Source: Zavarzinia marina (GTDB lineage: Bacteria > Pseudomonadota > Alphaproteobacteria > Zavarziniales > Zavarziniaceae). Taken from it: DNA of 64,000 nucleotides. Of this stretch, positions 25,194 through 34,177 are shown in pieces; positions within the stretch are counted from its first letter, which is position 1, and every line of letters starts with the position of its first letter. The DNA lies in NCBI RefSeq assembly GCF_021568905.1, contig NZ_JAKGSB010000001.1:682001-746000 (forward strand), given 5' to 3'. The notes under the pieces are model-generated. The model had not been told where the DNA came from. It did no database searches and worked only from the letters and a program-made list of their open reading frames with translations. Both the position numbers and the translations under genes were made by a program.

Positions 25194-25658
25194 ATGGGCG
25201 ATCGGCTCTACTTCGAGGATTTCGAGGTCGGCGGTTGCGCCGTCCATGGCGAGAAGACGGTGTCAGAGGCGGAGATCATCGCCTTCGCCCGGGAATTCGA
25301 CCCGCAGCCCATCCATGTCGATCCGGCCGCCGCCGCCCTGTCGCCGTTCGGCGGGCTGATCGCCTCCGGCGTCCATTCCTGTTCCATGATGATGCGCCTG
25401 ATGTGCGACGGCTACATGCTGCGCTCGGCCTCGCGCGGGTCGCCCGGGATCGACGAGGTGCGCTACCTGCTGCCGGTCCGGCCGGGCGACGTGCTGCGGG
25501 TGCGCATGACCGTCGTCGACCGCCGTCGCTCCGCCTCGCGGCCCGAGATGGGCATCGTGCAGGCGCGCCACGAATTGCTGAACCAGAAGGACGAAGTGGT
25601 GCTGGAGATGACCAGCAAGGTCATGATGGGCTGCCGCGTGCCGGAGGCCGGCGCATGA
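25194..25658 (+). CDS. MaoC-family (R)-enoyl-CoA hydratase-like protein (first)
   Basis: The 154-aa single-hotdog MaoC dehydratase has the hydratase-2 style motif EFDPQPIHVDPAAAALSPFGGLIASG, with the Asp and His of D-P-x-x-x-H as likely catalytic residues. It would add water to trans-2-enoyl-CoA or a similar acyl-CoA. ATG 25194 was chosen because GAGGGAT lies about 6 bp upstream and MGDRLYFEDFEVG is a usual MaoC opening; ATG 25182 is possible. A second MaoC gene overlaps its stop, suggesting a heteromeric enzyme. Confidence 0.85.
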   Translation: MGDRLYFEDFEVGGCAVHGEKTVSEAEIIAFAREFDPQPIHVDPAAAALSPFGGLIASGVHSCSMMMRLMCDGYMLRSASRGSPGIDEVRYLLPVRPGDVLRVRMTVVDRRRSASRPEMGIVQARHELLNQKDEVVLEMTSKVMMGCRVPEAGA

Positions 25659-26146
25659 CCGCGGCCCCGCATGTCGAGAGCCCGTCGCCGCGCGACTGGC
25701 TGGAGGATTTCGTGCCCGGCACGCGCGAGCGCCTCGGCACCATCAGCTTCACGGCGGGGGAGATCGTGGCCTTCGCCCGCCAGTTCGATCCCCAGGCGTT
25801 CCACATCGACGCGGAGGCCGCCAAGGCCTCGCCCTTCGGCGGGCTGGTGGCGTCGGGCTGGCATACGCTCGCCAAGATCATGCGCCTCGTCTCCGGCCGT
25901 TCGGTCGCGGGCGGCGGGCGCGGTTTCATCGCATCGCCCGGGTTCGAGGATCTGCGCTGGATCAAGCCGAGCCGGCCGGGCGACGTCTTCGAAGTCTTCG
26001 CCGAGGTGATCTCGGTGACGCCTTCGGCCAGCAAGCCCGATCGCGGCCTGATCGTGCAGCGCTTCGAGGCGATCGACGCCGAGGGTGCGACGGTGTGCAG
26101 CCTGACGGGCAAGGTTTTCTTCAAGCGGCGTGGGGATCGGGCATGA
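25655..26146 (+). CDS. MaoC-family hydratase-like protein (second)
   Basis: The 163-aa protein is related to the gene just upstream. It has FDPQAFHIDAEAAKASPFGGLVASGWH as the catalytic-helix region and FEDLRWIKPSRPGDV as the next strand. The ATG overlaps the previous stop (ATGA) and its own stop overlaps the hydrolase gene. Paired small MaoC proteins often form a heterodimer in which one copy carries the active residues; here both keep the D...H pattern. Confidence 0.85.
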   Translation: MTAAPHVESPSPRDWLEDFVPGTRERLGTISFTAGEIVAFARQFDPQAFHIDAEAAKASPFGGLVASGWHTLAKIMRLVSGRSVAGGGRGFIASPGFEDLRWIKPSRPGDVFEVFAEVISVTPSASKPDRGLIVQRFEAIDAEGATVCSLTGKVFFKRRGDRA

Positions 26147-26826
26147 GCGGCGGTTGGATCGAACTCGAGGCGAGCGACGGGCACCGCTTCCAGGCCTGGC
26201 ACGTGGCGCCCGAAGGGGAACGCCGCGCCACCCTCGTCATCGCCATGGAGATCTTCGGGGTGAACGGCCATATCAGGGCCGTCGCAGAGGGTTTCGCCGA
26301 GGCCGGCTTCGAGGTTCTGGCGCCGCAGCTCTACGACCGGGCGGAACGGGGCATCGACCTGCCCTATGACGCCGAAGGGATCGCCAGGGGACGCGAACTG
26401 GCGATGAAGATCGGCATGGACGGCCCCATGCTGGATGTCGCCGCCTGCGTCGCCCATCTGCGGCGCGACGATACCGAGAAGAAGCCGGTCGGCATCGTCG
26501 GCTATTGCTATGGCGGCGCCGTCGCATGGGCAGCGGCGGACCGGGTCGCCGGGCTCGGCTGCGCCGTCGGCTATTACGGCACGGCGATCCTGCAGTTCAT
26601 GGGCGCGGAACCGAAATGTCCCACCATGCTGCATTTCGGCGCGAAGGACGCCAGCATCCCCCTCGACAAGGTGGAACAGCTGGCGGGGCGCCATCCGGAA
26701 GTGGCGATCCACGTCTATGACGCCGACCACGGCTTCAATTCCGACCGCCGCGCGAATTACGACGAAGCTGCCGCGTCCCTCGCCCGCGAACGCACCCTCG
26801 ACTTCCTGTTCGCCCATCTGACCTGA
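26143..26826 (+). CDS. Dienelactone hydrolase family protein
   Basis: The 227-aa alpha/beta hydrolase has a Cys nucleophile in GYCYGG (about residue 124), Asp in FGAKDASIP (about 172) and His in YDADHGFN (about 203). Glu in MEIFGVN (about 36) is typical of DLH. The family opens dienelactone in chlorocatechol breakdown, but many members act on other esters. The translational overlap with two MaoC genes suggests a small operon acting on CoA or ester intermediates, with substrate unknown. Confidence 0.85.
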   Translation: MSGGWIELEASDGHRFQAWHVAPEGERRATLVIAMEIFGVNGHIRAVAEGFAEAGFEVLAPQLYDRAERGIDLPYDAEGIARGRELAMKIGMDGPMLDVAACVAHLRRDDTEKKPVGIVGYCYGGAVAWAAADRVAGLGCAVGYYGTAILQFMGAEPKCPTMLHFGAKDASIPLDKVEQLAGRHPEVAIHVYDADHGFNSDRRANYDEAAASLARERTLDFLFAHLT

Positions 26827-26863
26827 AACCGGGGTCGTGTCGGTCCCAGAGCCCCCGGGATTC

Positions 26864-27730
26864 CTAGAGTACCCGGCCGGCGACGGCATCGAGCATGGCG
26901 ACCAGTTGCGGGTCGCGGGCTTCGGGGGCGGTGATCAGGGCATTGTCGAGGGCATGATCGCAGCCCTTCGGGCAGAGCGCCGGGCGGCCGGCCGCAAGAA
27001 GGGGGGCGATGGCCCGGACCAGGTCGCGCGCGGCCGCGGCGTTCCGCTGCAGGACGGCGATGATGGCCGAAACCTCGACCGCGCCATGGTCGGCGTGCCA
27101 GCAGTCGTAATCGGTGACCATGGCGACGGTGGCGTAGCAGAGCTCGGCCTCTCGCGCCAATTTGGCCTCGGGCATGTTGGTCATGCCGATCACGTCGCAG
27201 CCCCATTGGCGGTACAGCTCGGATTCCGCCTTGCTGGAGAATTGCGGGCCTTCCATGGCGAGATAGGTGCCGCCCCGGTGGAGCGCGATGCCCGCCCCCT
27301 GCCCCGCCACCTCGATCACGTCGCCGAGACGGCCGCAGACCGGCTCCGCCATCGAGACATGGGCGACCAGGCCGTCGCCGAAGAAACTCTTGGTCCGGGC
27401 GAAGGTGCGGTCGATGAACTGGTCGACGATGACGAAGGTGCCGGGCGACAGGCCTTCGCGGAACGAACCGCAGGCGGAGAGCGAGATCACGTCGGTCACG
27501 CCGATGCGCTTCAGGGCATCGATGTTGGCGCGATAGTTGATGCCGCTGGGGCTGAGCCGGTGGCCCTTGTCGTGACGCGGCAGGAAGGCGATGGGTAAGC
27601 CGCCCAGCTCGCCCGTGACGATCTCGCCCGAGGGCGCGCCGAAGGGCGACGCCACCTGGATCGACTTCCGCCCGGTCAGGCCGTCGAGATCGTAGAGACC
27701 GCTGCCGCCGATCACCCCCAGCATCGCCAT
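26864..27730 (-). CDS. mtnP: S-methyl-5'-thioadenosine phosphorylase
   Basis: The 288-aa enzyme cleaves methylthioadenosine with phosphate to adenine and methylthioribose-1-phosphate (methionine salvage and polyamine by-product removal). Signature parts are LGVIGGSGLYDLDGL at the N terminus, the phosphate-site PRHDKGHRLSPSGINYRANI, and MEGPQFSSKAESELYR with TNMPEAKLAREAELCY in the substrate site. The DYDCWH segment supports MTAP over ordinary purine phosphorylases. It lies downstream of petABC on the same strand but behind a terminator, so it probably has separate transcription. Confidence 0.93.
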   Translation of the reverse strand: MAMLGVIGGSGLYDLDGLTGRKSIQVASPFGAPSGEIVTGELGGLPIAFLPRHDKGHRLSPSGINYRANIDALKRIGVTDVISLSACGSFREGLSPGTFVIVDQFIDRTFARTKSFFGDGLVAHVSMAEPVCGRLGDVIEVAGQGAGIALHRGGTYLAMEGPQFSSKAESELYRQWGCDVIGMTNMPEAKLAREAELCYATVAMVTDYDCWHADHGAVEVSAIIAVLQRNAAAARDLVRAIAPLLAAGRPALCPKGCDHALDNALITAPEARDPQLVAMLDAVAGRVL

Positions 27731-27763
27731 GTCGTCACCCTCTCCTGTCCGTGCGGTACCAAT

Positions 27764-27796
27764 GAAAACGGGGGGACCCGTCGGATCCCCCCGTGA
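27764..27796 (-). terminator. Intrinsic terminator after petC
   Basis: On the minus strand ACGGGGGGA (27794-27786) pairs with TCCCCCCGT (27776-27768), followed by TTTTC. It lies 26 bp after the petC stop and separates petABC from mtnP. Confidence 0.8.
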
Positions 27797-27821
27797 TCAT
27801 GTCGCCGATGGACGGCGTCGA

Positions 27822-28592
27822 TCAATGGCCGTGGACCGCCTTCCGCACCTTCCGGTAGGTCAGGAAGGAGAAGATGGTCAGGATGGCCAGGAAGCCCATG
27901 ACCTTCACACCGGCGCGCTTGCGCTCCTCCATCTTGGGCTCGGCGGCCCACATCAGGAAGGTGGAGACGTCATGCGCCATCTGGTGCACGGTCGCCGGGG
28001 TTTCGTCGGCGTAGGTCACCTGATCGTCGCTGATCGGCTTCGGCATGCCGATGACATTGCCCGGGAAGGCGGCGTTGTAATACTTGCCTTCCGGCACCGT
28101 GAAGCCGGCCGGCGCCTCGTGGTAACCCACCAGGACCGAATAGATGTAGTCCGGCCCGCCCTCACGCGCCTTGGCCAGCAGCGACAGGTCCGGCGGCAGG
28201 GCGCCGCCATTGGCCGCCTTGGCCGCGTTGTCGTTCGGGAACGGCGAATGGAAGTGGTCGGACGGCTTGGCCGGCACCATTTCCTCGTCACCGGCGTCGT
28301 CGATCTGCGCCACCTCGTACTGGGCCGCCAGCGCCTTCACTTCGGCTTCGGAGAAGCCGATGTCCTGAAGATTGCGGTAGGCCAGATACTTCATCGAATG
28401 GCAGGAAGCGCAGACCTCCTTGTAGACCTGATAGCCGCGCTGGAGCGAAGCCCGGTCGAAGGTGCCGAAGGCGCCCGCGAAGCTCCATTCCTGGGCCTCG
28501 ATATGGCCACCTTCGGAAGCGACGGCGATACCGGTGCCGAGGCCGAGACCGAGCAGCGCCGCGGCGCCGATCTTGAGAGCACGCATCTTCAT
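27822..28592 (-). CDS. petC: Cytochrome c1 of the bc1 complex
   Basis: The 256-aa protein has a cleavable signal peptide (about residues 1-25, ending AVASEGG), a haem c site CASCH in YKEVCASCHSMKYL (about residue 62), and the Met-ligand region GMPKPISDDQ. A single C-terminal membrane anchor (VMGFLAILTIFSFLTY) follows. It carries electrons from the Rieske protein to cytochrome c on the periplasmic side. It is the last gene of petA-petB-petC, 17 bp after petB. Confidence 0.95.
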   Translation of the reverse strand: MKMRALKIGAAALLGLGLGTGIAVASEGGHIEAQEWSFAGAFGTFDRASLQRGYQVYKEVCASCHSMKYLAYRNLQDIGFSEAEVKALAAQYEVAQIDDAGDEEMVPAKPSDHFHSPFPNDNAAKAANGGALPPDLSLLAKAREGGPDYIYSVLVGYHEAPAGFTVPEGKYYNAAFPGNVIGMPKPISDDQVTYADETPATVHQMAHDVSTFLMWAAEPKMEERKRAGVKVMGFLAILTIFSFLTYRKVRKAVHGH

Positions 28593-28609
28593 GGTTCCTC
28601 TCCCCTCCC

Positions 28610-29842
28610 TCAGGCCTTGGCGCCGTCGCCGAGGACCGCCTTGGCGATCGAGTCCGGCACGGGCAATGGCTTCTCGTACCAGGAGATCAGCGGCACGATG
28701 ATCAGGAAGTGGGCGAAGTAGTAGATCGAGGCGATACGACCGATCAGGATCCAGTCGCCTTCCGCCGGCTTGGCACCGACCACGCCGAGGATCACGGCGT
28801 CGATCAGGAACAGCCAGAAGGCCTGCTTGTAGATCGGCCGGAACTTCGCCGAACGGACCTTCGAGAAGTCGAGATACGGCATGAAGAACAGGATCAGGAT
28901 CGCGCCGCCCATGGCGATGACGCCGCCGAGCTTGTCCGGCACCGCGCGCAGGATCGCGTAGAACGGCAGGAAGTACCATTCGGGCACGATGTGCGGCGGG
29001 GTCACCAGCGGGTTCGCCTCGATGTAATTGTCCGGGTGGCCCAGGTAGTTCGGGCTGAAGAAGACGAAGAAGGCGAAGACCATCAGGAAGACACAGAGAC
29101 CGAAGGCATCCTTCGCCGTGTAATACGGGTGGAAGGGCACCGTATCCTGCGGCCCCTTGATCTCGATGCCGAGGGGGTTGCTCGACTTCGTGGTGTGCAG
29201 CGCCCAGAGGTGCAGGAAGACGACGGCGCAGATCACGAAGGGCAGCAGGTAGTGCAGCGAGAAGAAGCGGTTCAGGGTCGCGTTGTCGACCGAGAAGCCA
29301 CCCCACAGCCAGGTCACGATGTCGGGACCGACCAGCGGCAGGGCGCCGAACAGATTGGTGATCACGGTGGCGCCCCAGAAGGACATCTGGCCCCAGGGCA
29401 GCACATAGCCCATGAAGCCGGTCGCCATCATCAGGACGAAGATCACGATGCCGAGCCACCACAGCAGTTCGCGGGGCGCCTTGTAGGAGCCGTAATAGAG
29501 GCCGCGCATGATGTGGATATAGACGACGACGAAGAACATCGAGGCGCCGTTGGCATGGGCATAGCGCAGCAGCCAGCCGTAGTTCACGTCGCGCATGATG
29601 TGCTCGACCGACGAGAAGGCCAGCGTGACATGCGGCGTGTAGTGCATGACCAGGACGATGCCGGTCACGATCTGGGCGACCAGCATGAAGCCGGCCAGCG
29701 AACCGAAGTTCCACCAGTAGTTGAGGTTGCGCGGCGCCGGATAGGACACCAGCGCGCCGTCGACCGTCGAGATGATCGGCAGGCGCGCCTCGATCCACTT
29801 GACGACCTTGCTGTTGGTCTGGAACGGGGTCGAAGAGCTCAT
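28610..29842 (-). CDS. petB: Cytochrome b of the bc1 complex
   Basis: The 410-aa membrane protein has about eight transmembrane helices. The quinol-site motif is [13 protein letters not shown], and conserved His residues for two b haems lie in the helix-B and helix-D segments (HYTPHV region; [10 protein letters not shown]). The start at 29842 (MSSSTPFQT) fits the usual N terminus; a longer frame would run into petA. It catalyses quinol oxidation and reduction across the membrane. Confidence 0.95.
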   Translation of the reverse strand: MSSSTPFQTNSKVVKWIEARLPIISTVDGALVSYPAPRNLNYWWNFGSLAGFMLVAQIVTGIVLVMHYTPHVTLAFSSVEHIMRDVNYGWLLRYAHANGASMFFVVVYIHIMRGLYYGSYKAPRELLWWLGIVIFVLMMATGFMGYVLPWGQMSFWGATVITNLFGALPLVGPDIVTWLWGGFSVDNATLNRFFSLHYLLPFVICAVVFLHLWALHTTKSSNPLGIEIKGPQDTVPFHPYYTAKDAFGLCVFLMVFAFFVFFSPNYLGHPDNYIEANPLVTPPHIVPEWYFLPFYAILRAVPDKLGGVIAMGGAILILFFMPYLDFSKVRSAKFRPIYKQAFWLFLIDAVILGVVGAKPAEGDWILIGRIASIYYFAHFLIIVPLISWYEKPLPVPDSIAKAVLGDGAKA

Positions 29843-29850
29843 GGGGTGCC

Positions 29851-30399
29851 TCAGCCGATCTTGATCTTGGTATCGGACAGGAACTGATATTCGGGGACCG
29901 CCAGGTTCAGCGGCGCGGGACCCTTGCGGATACGGCCCGAGCTGTCGTAGTGCGAACCGTGGCAGGGGCAAAACCAGCCGTCATAGTCGCCCTGCTGGCC
30001 GAGCGGGATGCAGCCGAGGTGGGTGCAGACGCCGACCATGACCAGCCATTCGGCCTTGCCCGGCTTCACGCGGTCGGCGTCGGGCTGCGGATCCTTCAGT
30101 TCCGACATGGGAACCTCTTCCGCTTCCTCGATTTCCTTGGGCGTGCGGTGCCGGACGAAGACGGGCTTGCCCCGCCACTTCACGGTCATGCTCTGACCCA
30201 CGGCCAGTTTTGAAAGATCGACCTCCGTCGACGACAGTGCGAGCACGTTCGCCGCGGGGTTCATCTGGTCGATCAGCGGCCATACGGTGGCACCGACCGC
30301 GACCGCGCCGAGACCGACAGTCGCGACATAGAGAAAGTCGCGCCGGGTGGCCTGACCCGATCCATGTGCGTCATGGCCGGCTGTGCTGGACGTCGCCAT
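29851..30399 (-). CDS. petA: Rieske iron-sulfur subunit of the bc1 complex
   Basis: The 182-aa protein has a twin-Arg-type uncleaved anchor ([20 protein letters not shown]). The two cluster-binding loops are CTHLGC and CPCHGSH. An extended segment between anchor and cluster ([20 protein letters not shown]) is typical of alphaproteobacterial Rieske proteins. It is the first gene of the pet operon and lies divergent to trmL. No clear promoter was recognised in the 184-bp gap. Confidence 0.95.
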   Translation of the reverse strand: MATSSTAGHDAHGSGQATRRDFLYVATVGLGAVAVGATVWPLIDQMNPAANVLALSSTEVDLSKLAVGQSMTVKWRGKPVFVRHRTPKEIEEAEEVPMSELKDPQPDADRVKPGKAEWLVMVGVCTHLGCIPLGQQGDYDGWFCPCHGSHYDSSGRIRKGPAPLNLAVPEYQFLSDTKIKIG

Positions 30400-30583
30400 C
30401 TAAAGACCCTCTGACATAGGAGAAATCCGCCCTCTTAGTGGCATCCAAAATCTTGATTGTCCAGCACCCCTCGTCTTGTGACACGATGCCGCAGCCCCTT
30501 TGCGCCAGCGCAATGACACCCCAAATCTGGCCGCCGCAACACCTTGGGCCGCGCCCCTCGAGGCGCCCGCCGCCGGGAAGCCC

Positions 30584-31054
30584 ATGCGCCTAGCCCTCTA
30601 TTGCCCCGACATTCCGCAGAACGCCGGCACCATCATCCGCCTCGGTGCCTGCATGGGGGTTCCGGTCGACGTCATCGAACCCTGCGGCTTCACCTTCTCG
30701 GATTCGTCCCTGCGGCGTGCCGGCATGGACTATCTCGCGCGCGCCGCGATTCGCCGCCACGACGATTTCACCGCCTTCGAGAGGTTTCGCGGCGGGAACG
30801 GCGGGCGCCTGATCGCCCTGACCACGGCGGGCGAGACACGGCCCGACCGTTTCGCCTTCCGGCCCGACGACACCCTGATCCTGGGGCGCGAGAGCGCGGG
30901 CCTGCCGGACGAGGTCCATGCCCTGGCGGACGCGCGGCTGCGCCTGCCCATGGTGGCCGGCGCGCGCAGCTTGAATGTCGCGGTCGCAGCGGCCATGGTC
31001 CTGCACGAAGCCCTGCGACAGACCCGTCTCCTGCCCGAAGATCCGAGTTCATGA
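30584..31054 (+). CDS. trmL: tRNA (cytidine(34)-2'-O)-methyltransferase
   Basis: The 156-aa SPOUT enzyme methylates the ribose at wobble position 34 of tRNA-Leu isoacceptors. It opens [20 protein letters not shown]. The knot motifs are [14 protein letters not shown] and [17 protein letters not shown]. The start ATG 30584 matches the family opening; the frame is open 84 bp further upstream but that extension is Ala/Pro-rich and not conserved in type. The stop overlaps hemF. Confidence 0.92.
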   Translation: MRLALYCPDIPQNAGTIIRLGACMGVPVDVIEPCGFTFSDSSLRRAGMDYLARAAIRRHDDFTAFERFRGGNGGRLIALTTAGETRPDRFAFRPDDTLILGRESAGLPDEVHALADARLRLPMVAGARSLNVAVAAAMVLHEALRQTRLLPEDPSS

Positions 31055-31896
31055 GCACCGAAGACCTGAAACACCGTGCCGCCACCTGGTTTGAGAGCCT
31101 GCGCGACCGGATCTGCGCCGCCTTCGAGGCGCTGGAGGACGATTATGCCGGGCCGGAAGCGCCCTGCCCCGCCGGCCGCTTCGAACGCAAGGCCTGGGAC
31201 CGCCCGGGCGGCGGCGGCGGCGTGATGTCGGTGATGCACGGCCGCGTGTTCGAGAAGGTCGGCGTCAACATCTCGACGGTCGACGGCACTTTCAGCGCCG
31301 ATTTCGCCAAGAACATCAGGGGTGCCGCCGAGGATGGCCGCTTCTGGGCCAGCGGCATCAGCCTGGTCGCCCATCCGCGCTCGCCCCTGGTGCCGGCGGC
31401 CCATATGAACACGCGGCGGATCGAAACCACCCTCGGCTGGTTCGGCGGCGGCGGCGACCTGACCCCGACCTTCCCGGTCGAGGAAGACACGGCGGATTTC
31501 CATGCCGCCTTCAAGGCGGCCTGCGACCGTTTCGATCCGGCCTATTACCCGCGCTTCAAGGCATGGTGCGACGACTATTTCTTCCTGCCCCACCGGGGCG
31601 AGGCGCGGGGCGTGGGCGGCATCTTCTACGACAGTCTCGACAGCGGCGACGCGGAAGCGGATTTCGCCTTCACCCGGGCCGTCGGCGAAGCCTTCCTCGA
31701 AGTCTATCCGAGGATCGTCGCCCGGCGCATGAATGACGCCTGGACGCCCGAACAGCGTCACGCCCAATTGGTGAAGCGCGGGCGCTACGTCGAATTCAAC
31801 CTGCTCTACGACCGGGGCACCACCTTCGGCCTGAAGACCGGCGGCAATACCGAGGCAATCCTCATGTCCCTGCCCCCTGAAGTCGCCTGGCCCTGA
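31051..31896 (+). CDS. hemF: Oxygen-dependent coproporphyrinogen III oxidase
   Basis: The 281-aa enzyme decarboxylates coproporphyrinogen III to protoporphyrinogen IX with O2 in haem synthesis. Motifs are [48 protein letters not shown] and [15 protein letters not shown]. It is aerobic-type (HemF), not radical-SAM HemN. The ATG overlaps the trmL stop. It ends 3 bp from the convergent aminotransferase gene. Confidence 0.95.
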   Translation: MSTEDLKHRAATWFESLRDRICAAFEALEDDYAGPEAPCPAGRFERKAWDRPGGGGGVMSVMHGRVFEKVGVNISTVDGTFSADFAKNIRGAAEDGRFWASGISLVAHPRSPLVPAAHMNTRRIETTLGWFGGGGDLTPTFPVEEDTADFHAAFKAACDRFDPAYYPRFKAWCDDYFFLPHRGEARGVGGIFYDSLDSGDAEADFAFTRAVGEAFLEVYPRIVARRMNDAWTPEQRHAQLVKRGRYVEFNLLYDRGTTFGLKTGGNTEAILMSLPPEVAWP

Positions 31897-31898
31897 GA

Positions 31899-33137
31899 TC
31901 AAAGGGCCGCCAGCGCCGCCGCCATCGTCTCCAGGAAGAGGTCCGCGTGAGCCTCGGTGAAGACCAGGGGCGGGCGGATCTTCAGGGTGTGGCCTTCGGG
32001 GCCGGTGGCGCTGATCAGCACCCCCCTCTCCCGCAGATCGTCGACCAGGCGCGCGGCTTCGGCCCGGGCCGGACGACCGTCGCGCATGATGTCGGCGCCG
32101 ACGAAGAGGCCGGCACCCCGCACCTCGCCGAGAGTGTCGCAGCGGCTGGCGAGGTCGCGCAGCCCCGCCGCCAGATAGGCGCCGACGCGACGGGCGTTGC
32201 CGGCCAGATCGTCGCGCTTCACGATGTTCAGCACGGCATCGGCCGCCGCGACCGAGACCGGATTGCCGCCGAAGGTGTTGAAATAGCGGATGTCGCGGCC
32301 GAAATCGGCCACCACCTCGGGCCGCATGACGACGCCGGCGACGGGATGGCCGTTGCCCATGGGCTTGCCCAGGGTGACCAGATCCGGCACCACGCCATGG
32401 CGCGCGAAGCCCCAGAGCGCCTCGCCCGTGCGCCCGAAGCCGGGCTGCACCTCGTCCGCGATGAAGAGGCCGCCGGCGGCCCGGACGGCATCGACCGCGG
32501 GGGCCAGGAACCCCGCCTCGCCCGGCACCACGCCGTCCGACGAGAAGATCGTGTCGACCAGCAGGGCGGCGGGCTTCGTGCCGGTTTCCGCCATCCGCGC
32601 CAGGGCCGCCCGGACCCCGGCCGCGAAGCCGTCGCCCGTGCCCGTCGGGGCCGGTACCAGATGGACGTGGGGACCCCGCTCGATCGCGGGGCCGAGGGAC
32701 GGCGAGAGTTCCGCCAGGGCGGCGGTGACGCCGTGATAGGCGTGCGCCGTGACGATCACCCCCGTGCCGCCGGTGAACCGCCGCGCGATGCGAAGCGCGA
32801 GGTCGTTCGCCTCGCTCCCCGTGCAGGTCATCATCAGATGGCCGATGGCGGCCGGGAATTCCGCCAGCAGGCGTTCGGCATAATCGAGGATGCCGTCGTG
32901 CAGATAGCGTGTATGGGTGTTGAGAACGGCGGCCTGACGGCTCGTCGCGTCCACCACTTCGGGATGACAGTGGCCCAGGCTGGCGACATTGTTGTAGACG
33001 TCGAGGTAACGCCGGCCGTCCGCATCGAACAGCCATACCCCCTCGCCCCGCACGATGTGCAGGGGATGGCCGTAGAACAGGCGGTAGGCCGGCCCGAGCA
33101 GGCGGCGCCGGCGCTCGATCATCGCATCCTCGGTCAT
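31899..33137 (-). CDS. Class III PLP enzyme, probable phospho-lyase
   Basis: The 412-aa fold-type I, class III aminotransferase-like protein has TCTGSEANDLALRIAR for the PLP phosphate, FIADEVQPGFGRTGE with the ring-contacting Asp, and VTLGKPMGNGHPVAG with the Schiff-base Lys. Closest in style are ethanolamine-phosphate and 5-phosphohydroxylysine phospho-lyases. This fits its 4-bp overlap with a kinase gene of the hydroxylysine-kinase type. A plain omega-aminotransferase role remains possible. The start at 33137 avoids a long overlap with the kinase. Confidence 0.8.
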   Translation of the reverse strand: MTEDAMIERRRRLLGPAYRLFYGHPLHIVRGEGVWLFDADGRRYLDVYNNVASLGHCHPEVVDATSRQAAVLNTHTRYLHDGILDYAERLLAEFPAAIGHLMMTCTGSEANDLALRIARRFTGGTGVIVTAHAYHGVTAALAELSPSLGPAIERGPHVHLVPAPTGTGDGFAAGVRAALARMAETGTKPAALLVDTIFSSDGVVPGEAGFLAPAVDAVRAAGGLFIADEVQPGFGRTGEALWGFARHGVVPDLVTLGKPMGNGHPVAGVVMRPEVVADFGRDIRYFNTFGGNPVSVAAADAVLNIVKRDDLAGNARRVGAYLAAGLRDLASRCDTLGEVRGAGLFVGADIMRDGRPARAEAARLVDDLRERGVLISATGPEGHTLKIRPPLVFTEAHADLFLETMAAALAAL

Positions 33138-34177
33138 GATGCCTCTTCCATCGCGGCGACCAATCCGTCGCGTGCCGCCGCCGGCGACAGGAGCGCCAGC
33201 CGCTCCAGCCCGCGCAGGGCACCCGGATAATTGCGCAGTATATAGTCGCGATTGTCCGGCTCCCGCGCCGCGCGCCATTGCCCGATGGTGACGGTCAGGG
33301 TGAGACGCGCCGCGATCAGCACCGGCAAGACCTCCATCTCCTCGGGCCGAAGCGGCATGATCTCGGAAAAGCCGGCCAGGAAGGCCCCCGCCCTGGCGAA
33401 GGGATCGTCGCCACCGTCGAGCTGATAGGCAAGCGCGGTGCCCACATCGCCGATCAAGGCGCCGAACAAGGCGTCGCCGACGTCGATGATGCCGGCGACC
33501 TCGGCCGCCCGCCCCGGCACCGTCAGCACATTGTGGGGGTTCAGGTCGTTGTGGATGACCTGCGCGCGCAGGCCGTCGCGGCGGGGCACCACCAGATCCT
33601 CGAAGCGATCCAGCACCCTGTGAACAAGCCCGCGCGCGTCCGGATCGGGAATATGGTCCGTCAGGGGCCGCACCCGTTCGAGACGGCCGGCATCCCAGAG
33701 CAATTCGCGGCGGGCGGCCGGATGCCCGAAATCGGCGAGTGCCCGGTCCAGCCGGCCGAGGGTCCGGCCGATGGCGCGGGCCTGGGCCGGCGACGGCGGT
33801 GCCCGGTGAAGCGGCTCTCCTTCCAGATAGGTCAGGACACGGACTGTCGCGGTTACGCCGTCCAGGTCGAGGCGAAGGGTGAAGGCGCCGTTCTTGGCCG
33901 GCACCATGCGCGACAGGGGCAGGTCGGGATCCGCCGCCTCGACATGGCGCAGCAGCGCGACCTGGAGGTCGGTGACCGCCGCGTCCTCCGCCGGATTGGC
34001 GATCTTCAGGATATGGGCCCCGCCGTCCTCGGCGCGCAGCAGGAGATTGCGGTCCCGCTCCCCCGGCAGGGGCGAGAGCGCGCCGCGAAGGCCGTAATGG
34101 CGTTCGAGGAGCGCGGCCGCCGCGGCTTCGCTCAGGGTCGGCGCCGGTGTGGTCAGGACGTCGTCTGTCCCGCTCAT
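33134..34177 (-). CDS. APH-fold kinase, hydroxylysine-kinase-like
   Basis: The 347-aa small-molecule kinase has a choline/aminoglycoside phosphotransferase fold. The ATP-binding N-lobe comes first (LLLRAEDGGAHILKIANP). The catalytic loop is VIHNDLNPHNVL, and the Mg-binding GIIDVGDALFGALIGDVG stands in for the usual D-F-G/D region. Bacterial and animal hydroxylysine kinases look like this and pair with a PLP phospho-lyase, as here. The product would be a phosphorylated amino alcohol eliminated by the downstream enzyme. It overlaps both neighbours by 4 bp. Confidence 0.75.
   Translation of the reverse strand: MSGTDDVLTTPAPTLSEAAAAALLERHYGLRGALSPLPGERDRNLLLRAEDGGAHILKIANPAEDAAVTDLQVALLRHVEAADPDLPLSRMVPAKNGAFTLRLDLDGVTATVRVLTYLEGEPLHRAPPSPAQARAIGRTLGRLDRALADFGHPAARRELLWDAGRLERVRPLTDHIPDPDARGLVHRVLDRFEDLVVPRRDGLRAQVIHNDLNPHNVLTVPGRAAEVAGIIDVGDALFGALIGDVGTALAYQLDGGDDPFARAGAFLAGFSEIMPLRPEEMEVLPVLIAARLTLTVTIGQWRAAREPDNRDYILRNYPGALRGLERLALLSPAAARDGLVAAMEEAS

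Noticed and set aside
30500-30583. N-terminal extension of trmL
   Set aside because: The extra residues are Ala/Pro-rich, and the family opening MRLALY begins at 30584.
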